NCBI GenBank assembly: GCA_017654935.2
Contig: CM065713.1
Span: forward strand, 11,645,966-11,709,965
DNA from: Phymorhynchus buccinoides
Taxonomy: Eukaryota > Mollusca > Gastropoda > Neogastropoda > Raphitomidae
Direction of reading: 5' to 3'
DNA length: 64,000 nt
The translations under genes and the position numbers were made by a program. A model generated the notes under the pieces. It was not told the DNA's origin and ran no database searches. It saw only the letters and a list, made by a program, of their open reading frames with translations. Positions 24,798 to 35,785 of the stretch are shown piece by piece (positions within the stretch are counted from its first letter, which is position 1; each line of letters starts with the position of its first letter).

Positions 24798-26204
24798 TTC
24801 ATTGTTAAAAAGTTATCACTACAAGTGGACAACTATTTATACTATGTTGTTTTAAAAAGAATATGTCAATCAATTTCTCACATAGTGAGAAAAGATTGTA
24901 TGAAAAAATAAATAGACTGGGGTCTCAAGAAAAAATATTTACAAACTTAACTCTATCTCAGACTCAAAAAGAAAGGCACTAACAAATTTGGCCGAGCCCG
25001 GGCAGAAAAAGTTGCTCCTGGACCCCCAGTCTTCAATTGTTAAGATTTTTAAAGAAATTTTGTTATTTTAATAGTTTATTAAAAACCATCTATGTTTAAG
25101 ATATTTTTTAAAACCAAGGTTTAAAACTAGTACTTTATGACGGGGATAGTTAACGATTCCTACTTGTTTAGGTCGGAGGGAGGGAGGTAGAGGGACCCCT
25201 CCTCTCCGGCCAAAACAGTGGTAGGGCGTCGTTATATAGGTCCAGCATTAAGTGCGGGGGGACCTATTGGGATAACCCTGACCGTAATTTCACGTTCGCG
25301 ACTACGAAGGCACCCCCCCGGAGGTCGGGCCGCGCACCCATCTACTAGGGGAGGGGGAGTAAAATTTACTCGGAATCAAAAGAATCCTACCGGTCATGTG
25401 TAATACATGCCGTAAGTTAAAAAAGGGAAAACTAAAAATTTGTATGGGTTTGGGAGTGGACTGTGGGTAGGTACGCAGCCCGCTGTCCGGAGGGACCCTA
25501 TACCCGTCATTAAAATCATTTATTTAAAAGTTTACAGTTAAATCTTATTTTGGTTTTTGTCCCTTCTTGATCAGAAATGCTGACCAAAGGACGTAATGAC
25601 TAAGGCTTCGGCCAGCCAGACCAACGGGGCCCATCCTTCTGTTGTATGTTTATGAATTATTAGTTTGGAATACATTATGTTGTATAGTTTAAGTTTTTGA
25701 ATAAGTGGAGTTAATTCTTTTGTTATATTTGTACATGGATTAAAAAGGTGTTCCATGTTGAGGGTTTTCCCACAATCACAGATTACTTCAATATAAGTAC
25801 ATGGATTTGAACTAGTTCTTAATCTAAAAATTAATGATTGTACGGTTGGTTTAATGGGCAGAAAAAGGCCGCCTTTTACTATTATGTGGTCCCAAGAGTG
25901 GGCTTTGGCATAGCTTTCAAGCTCTCTGCTCCACTCTTGGAATGCTGCTCTTTTTAATTTACTTTTGGATTCTTTTATAGATAATTTGATGTTAATTAGG
26001 GTACCTGATCTTTCTTCATTGTTAAAAAGTTATCACTACAAGTGGACAACTATTTATACTATGTTGTTTAAAAAGAATAGGTCAATCAATTTCTCACATA
26101 GTGAGAAAAGATTGTATGAAAAAATAAATAGACTGGGGTCTCAAGAAAAAATATTTACAAACTTAACTCTATCTCAGACTCAAAAAGAAAGGCACTAACA
26201 AATT
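24798..26204. repeat. Pair of ~190-bp direct repeats bracketing the LINE fragment
   Basis: 24798-24989 and 26015-26204 are nearly identical (a few differences, one short indel), beginning TTCATTGTTAAAAAGTTATC and ending GGCACTAACAAATTT. The 1.0 kb between them holds the LINE fragment and a GC-rich stretch (25150-25400) with no recognised content. Confidence 0.88.
25571..26034 (-). mobile_element. LINE pol C-terminal fragment
   Basis: An open frame of about 150 codons reads KLKRAAFQEWSRELESYAKA, then SLIFRLRTSSN and a C-x(9)-C-x-C-G-x(7)-H-x(4)-C ribbon (CDCGKTLNMEHLFNPC) before its stop at 25571. The R-LRT...C.CG...H.F..C layout resembles the post-RNase-H tail of non-LTR retrotransposon polyproteins. 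It is truncated at its 5' side, where a 190-bp direct repeat begins. Confidence 0.55.
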
Positions 26205-26477
26205 TTGTGCCAAAGTCGCATTTTAGCACCACAGTGATTTAACACCCATGTCACTAAAAGGCATCAAATCGGGGTCTATTATCCAAAGACCCTATTGTCT
26301 TAGTTTTGGGAAGTAAGGGTAGACCTTATTTTATATATGTCACGGAAGAATCCCCAATACTGCAGATGGATTTTGTTCTCTACCCAGGTAAATTTAATGG
26401 AAGATTTTTTGCTGAAACATGGCTGGCGGTGAAAGGGTTAATTAAAAACTTAATCTTTTCTTTGCTAAAACTCTCAC

Positions 26478-26629
26478 CTGGTCTTTAGTCAAACCGACGG
26501 CGATTTCGTCAAACACAACGGTCAATCCAATCTTTGGAATGGTGGAGTAGGTCTCTTTCTCTCTCTCTCCCTGATCTTTAGTCAGCCCCACAGCTAGTTC
26601 ATTAAACATGACAGTCAATCCAATCTTCG

Positions 26630-26660
<31 letters not shown>

Positions 26661-26707
26661 CCTCTTTAGTCAGCCCCTCTCTAGTTCATTAAACATGACA
26701 GTCAATC

Positions 26708-26752
<45 letters not shown>

Positions 26753-26904
26753 GGCTGAGTGTAAAAAAGCAATGCTTATCTCATTGCCCAGTATAAATAA
26801 AAATTTGTTTCGTTTCGTTTCGTCTCTCTCTCTCTCTCTCTCTCTGTACCTGGTCTTTAGTCAGTCCCACGGCGATTTCGTCAAACACGACGGTCAGTCC
26901 GATC
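26478..26904 (-). repeat. Four donor-edge copies of VPS13 exon 26953-27083
   Basis: Partial copies of the exon end are at about 26850-26904, 26662-26712, 26573-26629 and 26478-26556, separated by CT microsatellite. The last is the longest (about 79 bp) and has a canonical GTGAGA donor, while the intact exon has GTACAG. The two middle copies carry several substitutions. A short LINE 3' tail has inserted between two copies (26752-26826). Confidence 0.88.
26752..26826 (+). mobile_element. Short LINE 3' tail with TTTCG repeats
   Basis: Reads GGGCTGAGTGTAAAAAAGCA, then CATTGCCCAGTATAAATAAA and TTTCG repeats. A reverse-orientation relative is at about 20590-20667. Both look like 5'-truncated retroposition products; the first landed inside the donor-edge copies of a VPS13 exon. 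Confidence 0.6.
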
Positions 26905-26952
26905 GTCTTCTGTCTCTGTCTCTCTCTCTTCTCTGTCTCTCTCTCTCTGTAC

Positions 26953-27083
26953 CTGGTCTTTAGTCAGTCCCACGGCGATTTCGTCAAACACGACGGTCAG
27001 TCCGATCTTGGGAATGGTGAAGTTGGTCTGCTCCGGCTTCGTGTTCAGTCGCAGGTGAGCCACCGAGGATATCGGCCGAACAA
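26953..27083 (-). CDS. VPS13: VPS13 exon, VRPISS...LTKDQ
   Basis: A 131-bp exon: two bases complete a codon, then 43 codons beginning VRPISSVAHLRLN and ending EIAVGLTKDQ in phase 0. It aligns with the VPS13A segment starting FRPIS and ending at FNKPQ. The acceptor follows a C-rich tract containing a long mononucleotide run (G-run on the plus strand, 27090-27112). Its own donor is GTACAG, which is weak. Four partial copies of the 3' edge lie downstream, and the most distal has the better donor GTGAGA. Confidence 0.9.
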
Positions 27084-27140
27084 CTGGGGGAGGGGGGGGG
27101 GGGGGGGGGGGGAGAAATAGAAATAATAGGTACATAATTG

Positions 27141-27600
27141 CAGTACTTTTACGGACTACAAGGCGCACCTGATTATAAAGCGCACCCCTCAAGCTTAACA
27201 CAAAAATTCAGATTGTGTTACTCTTTTTCCGCAAGGCGGAAAAGTATGTCGCTGCTCAAGGCGAGCAAAACTCATTGTAGAAATCTACTACGTGTTGTTT
27301 AATTCCGACTTTTCTGGGCTCTCTGACGCAGACGATTCGTAAAAGTGCTTCATCATATGGATATCCGGATAGTGGCGTAGAGTGTAACTGTCATCGTTCT
27401 GACGATTGTTTTGATAGAACTAGGCAAAATACGACCTCATTTGTGTGAGTTGATCTCATGTTTTCGATCTATTTTTTATGCTTTTGTTCGATCATTGTGC
27501 ATGCGCCTTAAAATATGTGTATGTTTAAATTCACATCTTTAGTGAAATTCAGGGGGTGCGCCCTATAATTAGAAGCGCCTTGTAGTCCGTAAAATACAGT
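27141..27600. mobile_element. TACCGTA/CAGTA-type MITE
   Basis: Ends CAGTACTTTTACGGACTAC and GTAGTCCGTAAAATACAG, with subterminal AAGGCGCACCTG and AAGCGCCTTG. It lies 30 bp from the G-run upstream of a VPS13 exon. Confidence 0.78.
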
Positions 27601-27646
27601 GAACATAAAATAAGAAGTAACGCAGTTATGAGGTAAGACTACAGTA

Positions 27647-28401
27647 CAGGGAAACCCATTTAGTACGAGTACGGTTTAAACGAGAGCCCATGTTTAACGA
27701 GTGGTTTCAAAATTCCCGACCACAAGCCTTCTTTTTCCTTGTTAAATAATTCTGCATACAACGAGCTCGCTACAACAAGCAACTTGCATATAACGTACAA
27801 TTTATTGACTCCCAAAGTCAAGCTTTTATGCAAAAACTACGCGGTTAGAACGAGAACGCACTTACAACCACACCGCCATCCCAAAGTCAAGCTTTCTTGC
27901 ACAACTACCTGGCTAGAACGAGAACACACTGACAACAACATCGCCATCTTGACTGACCCCTCGATATGTAAGCGGCATTCTGATTGGCCGATATAACAAC
28001 TTGGGTGTCTGCAGCGCAAGCAGACGACACTGGACTCACTCTTTGCGCACTGATCTTGTGACTTCCGGGAAATTTTAACTTTCTCTTAAAGCGCGTGTGT
28101 GGATTTTATGTTTTTGATGTTATCGTGTGTTAATAAACTGTTTTAAAGTGTATGTAATCGGCATTAAAAACCCTATGGATACAGGATACTGGGCTTACAA
28201 CCATGCTTTGTTGGGTAAGTGTGTTGTTTCCGTTTTTCTGTCTTTTTCACACTTTACCAACACGCACATCACAGTAGATGTGAGGACCGATTGATAGGTT
28301 CGTCAGGGTTGCCAAAATCGATAAAATGGTTTGAACGAGCAATGCTTACAACGAGTAAATTGGCCCTCTCCCCTGGAATTCGTACTAAACGGGTTTCACT
28401 G
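27647..28401. mobile_element. TA-flanked inverted-repeat element, ~755 bp
   Basis: Ends CAGGGAAACCCATTTAGTACG and CGTACTAAACGGGTTTCACTG, flanked by TA, as in Tc1/mariner/pogo-type MITEs. No transposase reading frame. Confidence 0.8.
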
Positions 28402-28695
28402 TACTTAAAATTACCAAGTTTGGAGCATAGAAGATTAACGGTGATATCATTGAAGTGCATAAAATTGTGCATGGCCTATATGATCATACTACCACAACAA
28501 ATTTACTAACTCTATGTGAGGAGTTTGTACAAGTGTATGTTTGTGTAAGTGTGTGTGCGTTTCAGTGATAATGTGTTTTCTGTGTGTTTGATGAAATGTG
28601 TGCGGGTCTGTCTGTGTGCAAGAACGCATACACTCGCATGCGTGCACGTACATGTGTGTGTGTATGCAGTGTGTGTGTGTGTGTGTGTGTGTGCA

Positions 28696-28726
<31 letters not shown>

Positions 28727-29103
28727 ATGTGTGTGTGTGTGTATGCACGTGTGTGTGTGTGTGTGTGTGTGTCTATCTATATATGTGTGTGTGTGTGTGT
28801 GTGTCTATACATGTGTTGTGTGTGTGTGTTATTATATATGTGTGTGTGTGTGCGTGTGCGTGTGTGTGTGCGTGCGTGTGCATGCGTGTGTGTGTGTGTC
28901 AGTGTGCGCGTGGGTGTCAGTGTGCGCGCATGTGTATGTCTGCAAGTGTTTCAATGCTGATTGCAAAGCGCTTTGTGCTCGCTTAAAAAGCGCAGCTTAA
29001 ATATCCGTTTATTATTATTATTATTATTGAAGAATGAAAGCTTATGTTCAACGTCCTCCCAGCCACAAGGACACATATGGGACATTACTAAAAAATATTA
29101 TTA

Positions 29104-29389
29104 CAGTGGAACCTCCCTTAAAAGACCTTCACAAATCACCCAAAATGAGGTCTTATAAGGGAGGGGTCTTATAAGGGAGGGGTCTTATAAGGGAGGGGTC
29201 TTATAAGGGAGGGGTCTTATAAGGGAGGGGTCTTATAAGGGAGGGGTCTTATAAGGGAGGGGTCTTATAAGGGAGGGGTCTTATAAGGGAGGTAATTTTA
29301 ATACTTACAAAGAAGGGCAATGTCTCAGAGAAGTAGGTCTTATATGGGAGGGAGTCATAATGGGAGGTCTTATAAGGGAGGTTCCACTG
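29104..29389. mobile_element. TA-flanked MITE containing an 18-bp minisatellite
   Basis: Ends CAGTGGAACCTCCCTTA and TAAGGGAGGTTCCACTG, flanked by TA. The interior holds about nine units of GGTCTTATAAGGGAGGG, a sequence derived from its own terminus. Confidence 0.85.
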
Positions 29390-29451
29390 TATTGTTATTT
29401 TCCTGTCCATTTGTTTCAGAACCCGACTGGATGGAACTCCCTCCCACTCAC

Positions 29452-29506
29452 TGTAGTGGTATCCCGGCCGGTGTCCCTGGGAAGTCACGTTGCTCTTGAG
29501 GGTTTC
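29452..29506 (-). CDS. VPS13: VPS13 exon encoding ETLKSN...GYHY, first one seen
   Basis: A 55-bp exon with acceptor GTGCTTTCAG and donor GTGAGT. It starts in phase 0 and leaves one base (A) that joins TT of the next exon to make Ile. The peptide begins ETLKSNVTSQG and ends GYHY, matching the human stretch just before the FRPIS motif. It lies next to a TA-flanked MITE with an 18-bp minisatellite. This is the most upstream VPS13 exon I can identify; the preceding exon, which should encode the conserved AYWN region, was not found. Confidence 0.82.
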
Positions 29507-29703
29507 CTGAAAGCACAGAGTGAACACAAGATTGTTTTAACCCCTTGGTTTTAAACAAATCTTTAATATTTCCAAACAACACATATAACAGAAAGCAAAA
29601 GAGAGCATCAACAAGCTAGCGCTTATAGCGTGCTCCTGAAATATTTCATGAAAAATATTTGGTGAATGACAGACTGTGTAAGTACAATAATACATCATTT
29701 TAT

Positions 29704-30170
29704 TTAACCCCTTGACTGCCAGAGATAAGAAAAAATTGTAGAAATCAAAAAAAAATGCATGAATTTTAAACAGTAGCCCTGGTTTTTTTTAATCAGACTT
29801 CCTCCAATCTGCCAGAAAAAAGCAAACAGCTAAATATCTTTTACAAAACAAAATATTTTATTACAAACATAAATTTAAAAAAAAGCAAAATGGTCTAAAA
29901 CTCTAGACTTACTGTGCGCAATTAAAACTTCTAAAAATCTTTATAAAAATAACTTAATAAATAATAAAAATTTATAATTAAAAAAAAAAAAAATCATATC
30001 TTATCATTTAAAAATCCACTTTTTTCAGGATCTTTATAATTTCAAAAGCCCCAAATGGTCTTTTGATTAAAAACTATGTAGCATGTCATGAAAAAAGACA
30101 ACTTAGAGCCAATCTGGCATTACGGTCTGGTCATAATAAACTCCCCCCCCCCCCATGGCCAAGAGGTTAA
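29704..30170. mobile_element. Degenerate TTAA MITE family 2 copy with AT-rich expansion
   Basis: Starts TTAACCCCTTGACTGCCAG and ends near AGAGGTTAA. It contains GACAACTTAGAGCCAATCTG from the family core, but most of the interior is AT-rich unrelated sequence. Confidence 0.55.
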
Positions 30171-30189
30171 CAGGGTCAATAACCACCAC

Positions 30190-30525
30190 CACCCACCACC
30201 CCCGTGGGGATACCGGGGGGTCTTTTGTATAAACAGTTCCTCACCTTCTGGAAGTTCTGTGCTTGTAACTTCCTCTAATCTGTCACTCTCTTTGACTCTG
30301 CCTTTTCCCTTTGCTTACTGTCATCTACTATCTTTCTGCCTTTACCGGTCCATTCTCCTGCCTTCTTTTTTTCAAGAAACGCTTTCAAAAAAGATTTCCT
30401 CCTCCAGCCAATTGTCGGACTTGCTGGGCCTAACTATTTCTTAGTTAGGCGCACAACGGCAGCATGACGAATCTGCGCTCATAATTGACAGGAAACTGTC
30501 TGAGCGATGAAGAAGAAGAAGAAAG
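30190..30525 (+). mobile_element. SINE-like dispersed repeat, form 1 (reference copy)
   Basis: Begins CCGTGGGGATACCGGGGGG, runs through ACTTCCTCTAATCTGTCACT and TTCCCTTTGCTTACTGTCATC, then GGGCCTAACTATTTCTTAG and GCGCTCATAATTGACAGGAA, and ends in GAAGAAGAA. Other form-1 copies: 36455-36775 (+), 56305-56622 (+), and minus-strand copies 21885-22380, 23279-23530, 51432-51760, 56745-57033. No tRNA promoter is evident, so SINE status is inferred from size, copy number and the simple-repeat tail. Confidence 0.7.
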
Positions 30526-30589
30526 TGTCTATAATATTTATCATACAGTGCTTGATCATAGTACGCCAGTGTATGCCAGTCAGTCGTTT

Positions 30590-33500
30590 CCGACCATGAC
30601 TGCCAGATAGATTAGCAGAGGGGGGCAGATGCTATTCCGGCGGGCTGGGCTAGAATTTGTTTACAGTGGAGATGCCTTGCCCAGGGCACATCCCCACTCT
30701 CTCGGCCAAAGGGATTTGAGGACAACGCTGTCGTTGGGTGGAAGGTCCCCAAAGGCCAGCCCATACCCTTTGGCTGCAGCACCAGAGCCGGTGCGCGTTT
30801 CAGTGAGAATGTGTTTTTCTGTGTGTTTGATGAAATGTGTGTGGGTCATGTGTGTGTATGGGTCTGTGTGCAAGAACGCGTTCACTCGCGTGCGTTTGCA
30901 CGTACGTGCGTGTGTGTCTGTGGTGCGTGTGTGTGAGTGTTGTTGTGTATATCTGTGAGTGTTTCAATGCTGATTGCAAAGCGCTTTGTGCTCGATGAAA
31001 AGCGCTATGTGTCTGTTTATTATTGTTATATTCTTTGAAATACAAAGAGAATCGTTGTTCGGGATGAACATAAAACAATACGAAAAACAATAAAACATTC
31101 CCTTATATAAGCCACACAACTAAAAAACAAATAGCAGGGCTCCCAGGGACCCCGTTTGAGTGGGTTTGGGGGTCTATGAAGTACTATAATGCCTAAAGGA
31201 CCCTCTAAAAGAATGTGCAGGGGATCCCAGGGATGCACTAGTAAAAATGATTTCAAAATAAATATACCAATAGTTGAAAGTTTAAAATAATACTAGTACT
31301 GACTAAACATTTCGGGTACAGGTGGCACTTTTTGCATTCCAGTATTGTTCCCAAAATCAGGTATGATGCGTAATAAACCAAATAGTGTAATCTGGTGTCA
31401 CAGACAGGAGGAAGTTAGAAGAACTTCATCGCAAACCATAGTCTTCATGGCCAATTCCCCAAGTGTTGTTTTTCACTTTCAGCATGACAGTTGTTTTACT
31501 TGGCCTGATTCATTGAACTCATTTTCCTTCTTTTTTTCAGTCTCTTATCTCTTCCTGATTGTCATAGACCTGTAAGAAAAAGACTCCAGGGATCATACCA
31601 AAAAAAACAAGCACTTGAACACTATGGGTACAAATGCATCAGCATAGGGATGAGAAACATTACGCGTGTGACCGTTTTTGATTACCCCGCCATGTGGAGA
31701 GCACACAAGCCATACTCCAACTTCGGAGGATTTTGGAGACTTGACGATGTTATGCTAGGAGCTTGTCATGGCTAGACAATACCCCCTGCATAACCATGCA
31801 GAACATAACAACATTTCGATGTAGCCTTGGTGTTCTAGCCTATGTCAATTGGTCTGACACAGCCTTATGTCAAGGCGTTTTGGCACAGTATGAAGTGACG
31901 CTTTTGTTTATTGGAAAGATTGAACTTTCCTTTCATACTTTCCTTGATTTTTGTTTTCTGTTCCTTTTGTTTTGTTCAAATGCATGGATATCTTGTTTTC
32001 TGTTGCCCTTGTTGTATAAATGAGACCACAAAGTAATTTCTCTTGTTGAGATAATAAAGTAATATTGACTTTGACTTTGATGATACTACAAACTGTACCG
32101 AAACAAACCTTTGCCATGTTACGCAAAACACAGCTGCAAACTCCTTACCACGTTACAAAAATTACAGCAGATGTCGCTGTTGTTTTCGTTCCCCAGTTTT
32201 CGTTCCCCGGGGGGTGGTTTTTGCTTAAGCTGCGCCTCTGGGCGGCCACTCCCACCAGGGGACTTGCTCCATTCGATGGATGAACATTTCTGCATGGCCT
32301 TTGGGTCAGGGGAAGATTAAAGATGTATTGGCTGCCCCCCCCCCCCAACTTTCAACCCGGTGGAGTGACCCCCCAAAACCACAGTGCAGAATGCCAATGG
32401 TAAAGGACGGCCATACTGCTTGACAATATTCAACCGTGGAGTGACTAACACAACAACGGTGTGTAGGGAGAACCAACAGCTTCTATTCATGGAGCCACCC
32501 ACACATTCACTCCGTCCGTGGCGTACGGTGCATAGGGAGAACTGCCACTGGCCATAAAGACAGCTTCCACTCGGAGTTCACAGTTCTCTTTCCCGACAAC
32601 AACCATCATTCTTTACAGAATTTAATGGTTGGCCATTGGGCACAGCCAACATTTCACTTGCATCACATCACATAAGTACAGACACAGTGAATAGCCAAGG
32701 ACCATTGGCCGATTACAGCAAGATGATTTTAACCCTTTCACCCCGCCAATGGTGCATTTGTGCACCACAATGGTTTAACACCACAATGTTCACTAAAAGG
32801 CATCAAAGCAGGTTCTCTTATCCAGGGGAGAGCCTTTTTTCTTAATCTTGGGAGGTAAGAACAGGCCTAATGTTATACATGTCACAGAGGGGGTAATCCC
32901 CAGTATTGCAGAAGAAATATATGCTCTACCCGGGTAAGTTTAATAGTACAAATGTTTGGCTGAAAAATGGCTGGCGGTGAAGGGTTAATAAGCTCCAATG
33001 CAATTCCTTCACATAGCAACCCACCAACCGTTTCTTTGTCCGTTTAGTATCACTTTCACAAAAAAGTCATATACTGTTATCAATATTGCATTATGATACT
33101 CAGCAAACTGTGCTCCAAATATCAGCACACAGTTTCACAATTTAGTTCACAGGCAGCATTAACAAAACCAAAAAAGCCGAAATGTTAATAATGACAAGAA
33201 ACACACACACACACGCACGCACGCGCACGTACACACACAATATAAACAAGAAACAAGAAACAATAACAAACAAGTATATCGACAAAGGCATTCAACTAAA
33301 TTTTTCAAATGAAAACAAAAAAATCATATTTTTATATTAAAGATAATTAAACATTTTATATTTAAAGATCATGTTTCATCGCATAATGATAATAAAGCAT
33401 CAACAGCACTTATAACGCTAACACAGGTCGCATAAGGCAAACAAAAAAATATGTCTGTTTCCGAACATTGGCGCCCCACAAAATAGTTGTAGTAGGTTAA
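30590..33500. other. Region between the gap and first VPS13 exon, no exon found
   Basis: Contains a dispersed repeat (30600-31020; related pieces at 35280-35480 and, for its GT-rich CAAAGCGCTTTGTGCTCG end, at 3110-3430 and 28500-29020). Another repeat at 31583-31730 occurs reversed at 59990-60135. There is also a LINE-like tail with AATAAAGTAATATTGACTTTG (about 31990-32080), a GC-richer stretch 32190-32600 of unknown nature, and a TTAA MITE. I looked here for the missing VPS13 N-terminal exons and found none. Confidence 0.6.
32729..32988. mobile_element. TTAA-flanked MITE, family 1 (reference copy)
   Basis: About 250 bp with TIR TTAACCCTTTCACC...GGTGAAGGGTTAA. TTAA target sites and a terminal CCC are the pattern of piggyBac-type elements. 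No coding capacity. Other copies: 44636-44881, 47591-47822, 47841-48313, 50129-50374, 55947-56216, 60204-60449; truncated 22551-22668 and 26206-26443, with a possible detached left end at 24357-24370. Confidence 0.85.
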
Positions 33501-34000
33501 NNNNNNNNNNNNNNNNNNNNNNNNNNNNNNNNNNNNNNNNNNNNNNNNNNNNNNNNNNNNNNNNNNNNNNNNNNNNNNNNNNNNNNNNNNNNNNNNNNNN
33601 NNNNNNNNNNNNNNNNNNNNNNNNNNNNNNNNNNNNNNNNNNNNNNNNNNNNNNNNNNNNNNNNNNNNNNNNNNNNNNNNNNNNNNNNNNNNNNNNNNNN
33701 NNNNNNNNNNNNNNNNNNNNNNNNNNNNNNNNNNNNNNNNNNNNNNNNNNNNNNNNNNNNNNNNNNNNNNNNNNNNNNNNNNNNNNNNNNNNNNNNNNNN
33801 NNNNNNNNNNNNNNNNNNNNNNNNNNNNNNNNNNNNNNNNNNNNNNNNNNNNNNNNNNNNNNNNNNNNNNNNNNNNNNNNNNNNNNNNNNNNNNNNNNNN
33901 NNNNNNNNNNNNNNNNNNNNNNNNNNNNNNNNNNNNNNNNNNNNNNNNNNNNNNNNNNNNNNNNNNNNNNNNNNNNNNNNNNNNNNNNNNNNNNNNNNNN
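33501..34000. other. Assembly gap, 500 N
   Basis: Exactly 500 undetermined bases, the round length typical of a placeholder of unknown size. The right flank is GA-rich microsatellite with many interruptions; the left flank is AT-rich single-copy-looking DNA. It separates the last CUB-like exon from the first visible VPS13 exon. Confidence 0.98.
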
Positions 34001-34106
34001 GAGAGACATAAAAAGACATAGAGAGAGAGAGACAGAGAGAGAGGAGAGAGAGACATAAAGCCAGAGAGAGAGAGAGAGCGAGAGAGAGACGAACTGAGAG
34101 AGAGAT

Positions 34107-34141
<35 letters not shown>

Positions 34142-34160
34142 GACAGAAACACAGAGAGAT

Positions 34161-34191
<31 letters not shown>

Positions 34192-34236
34192 TGGAGAGAT
34201 GAAAAAAGAGAGAGGGAGATCAGACAAACAGTTCAC

Positions 34237-34443
34237 CTAAATTAGAGGACAGGGACGCCACGAATTGAGGTGAGTAAGGGTAGCTGGAATTAGTGGTTTT
34301 GCCTCCTTTGCCCGTGGCGGAAGTGGTGCGGCCCGACTTGTTCCGGTTCCGGTGACGCGCTTCCGCTTCCTGTCGTGCGCGCAGCAGAAGAAGGCGTAAT
34401 GGCTCCCCACAAAAGATCTCCAGTTCATCCTCGTCATCCGTAG
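34237..34443 (-). CDS. CUB-like protein exon, acidic then basic segment
   Basis: A 207-bp exon with acceptor CTGCCCCCTCAG and donor GTGAAC. CT completes an Ala codon, then 68 codons beginning TDDEDELEIFCGEPLRLLLL, passing through an Arg/Lys-rich stretch (HRNRNKSGRTT) and ending QFVASLSSNL plus G. This frame is chosen because it continues in phase from exon 36154-36328; an alternative frame ends in TAG at the exon border. The next exon (phase 1) would lie inside or beyond the N gap 237 bp away. Confidence 0.62.
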   Translation of the reverse strand, partial: LRMTRMNWRSFVGSHYAFFCCAHDRKRKRVTGTGTSRAAPLPPRAKEAKPLIPATLTHLNSWRPCPLI

Positions 34444-35572
34444 CTGAGGGGGCAGAACGAATAGGATTGCTATACATGTATACAATATCAGATGCATGCC
34501 AAACGTGGTGTGTGTGTGGGAGTGTGTGTGTGTTGTGTGTTGTGTGTGGTGTGTGTGTTGTGTGTTGTGTGTGTGTGTGTGTGTGTGGTGTTGTACGAAT
34601 ACACGCCACGCACGCACGCACGCCACGCACACACACGAACACGCACACGCACGCACACGCGCAAGAGACGCACGCACACACGCACGGCACGCACGCACCA
34701 CGCCACACGCACCACGCACACCGCACACGCACGCATCACTCAACGCACCACACACACACACACACACCACACACCACACACACACACAACACACACCAAA
34801 TCTAGTACATTACAGCATATAGGCTGCAGTAAGTTTGAAGAAAGCCTTTTCTTTCCATACAAAAGTATTTTAGCACGAAACATAGAAAGCACTAACAAGA
34901 AGTGAAACCTGTTCTAGGGAGACAACTTACAACGACCACAGGACTACTATGAGGATATTTAGTTGCACATCACATCTGTCCTTTATTATCATTAACTACG
35001 TAATGGATAAACGCGCTAGAGACAGTCCCTCTCCTCACAAACAAATTACCCCAATCTACGATTATCTTGATTTTCCTAAAGCCCTACCATTGTCCGATTA
35101 GATCGGAAGAAAATACAAAATTGTGAGCTCCCCGCTACCGAACATTTGACAAACATTTAAATCACAACTGTACTAAAATGGGTTTTATCGTTTGGTCAAC
35201 ATTAGCCTGCAATAGAGCCAACAGTAACGTGAGAGCTGTAAAATAAATGATTGTCCACAATCATTTTTGAATCATGGTACAGCTTAGAAGCCACTTGCTG
35301 CAGCCAATGGGATTACTTGGCCTTTGGGGACCTTCCACAACAGCAAGCTGTCCTTAAGTCCTTTTGGCTGACAGATGCGCTCTGGACATAAGGCATCTCC
35401 GCCGTAAACTAAAATTTAGCCCAACCCTCCAGAAACAGTAGCTGGGCTCTCTGCTATCTGGAAGTCATAGACGGAGACGACAGAGTGGCAGACACTCGGT
35501 TATGCATACCATATCAGGACTGGGTTTTTTTAGTTTTGACAGTAGGCCTACTGAGAGGAAGAGAGGAAGGAA

Positions 35573-35785
35573 GGTGGCAGAGTGGTTAACACGTTCGTCT
35601 GCCAATTTCAATGCGTGAGTGACCTGGGTTCGAATCCCAGCCTGGCCCTTTCTTTCTAGTTTTTACTGGAAAATCGACTGAACCTCCCCCCCCCCCCCCC
35701 CCCCAAAAAAACCCCCCCCCCCCCCCCCCCCCCCCTCGAAGTCCTTCGGATGGGGACTTGAAAAGCAAGCGCGCTTTGTTTAAAA
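35573..35785 (+). mobile_element. tRNA-derived SINE with CTTCGGATG central motif
   Basis: 35573-35648 is tRNA-like: GGTGGCAGAGTGGTTAAC, a 76-77 bp body, and a perfect box B GGTTCGAATCC with a paired T arm. A body with long C-runs follows, then TCCTTCGGATGGGGACTTG. A related piece at 37434-37545 has box B-like GAGTTCGAACC and CTTTCGGATGAGACGTAAAC. The shared CTTCGGATG block resembles a conserved central domain seen in several invertebrate SINEs. Confidence 0.65.

Noticed and set aside
31300..31380. A minus-strand YWNAKSA stretch that could be the missing VPS13 AYWNVKS exon
   Set aside because: No matching flanking residues, no convincing splice borders, a stop soon after, and the DNA resembles the CTCCAGTATTGTTCCCA dispersed repeat.
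33369..34236. Long frames running through N residues
   Set aside because: They exist only because the N gap contains no stop codons.
35573..35648. Functional tRNA gene
   Set aside because: Internal promoter and T arm are good, but it runs directly into a SINE body with the CTTCGGATG domain, so it is a SINE head.
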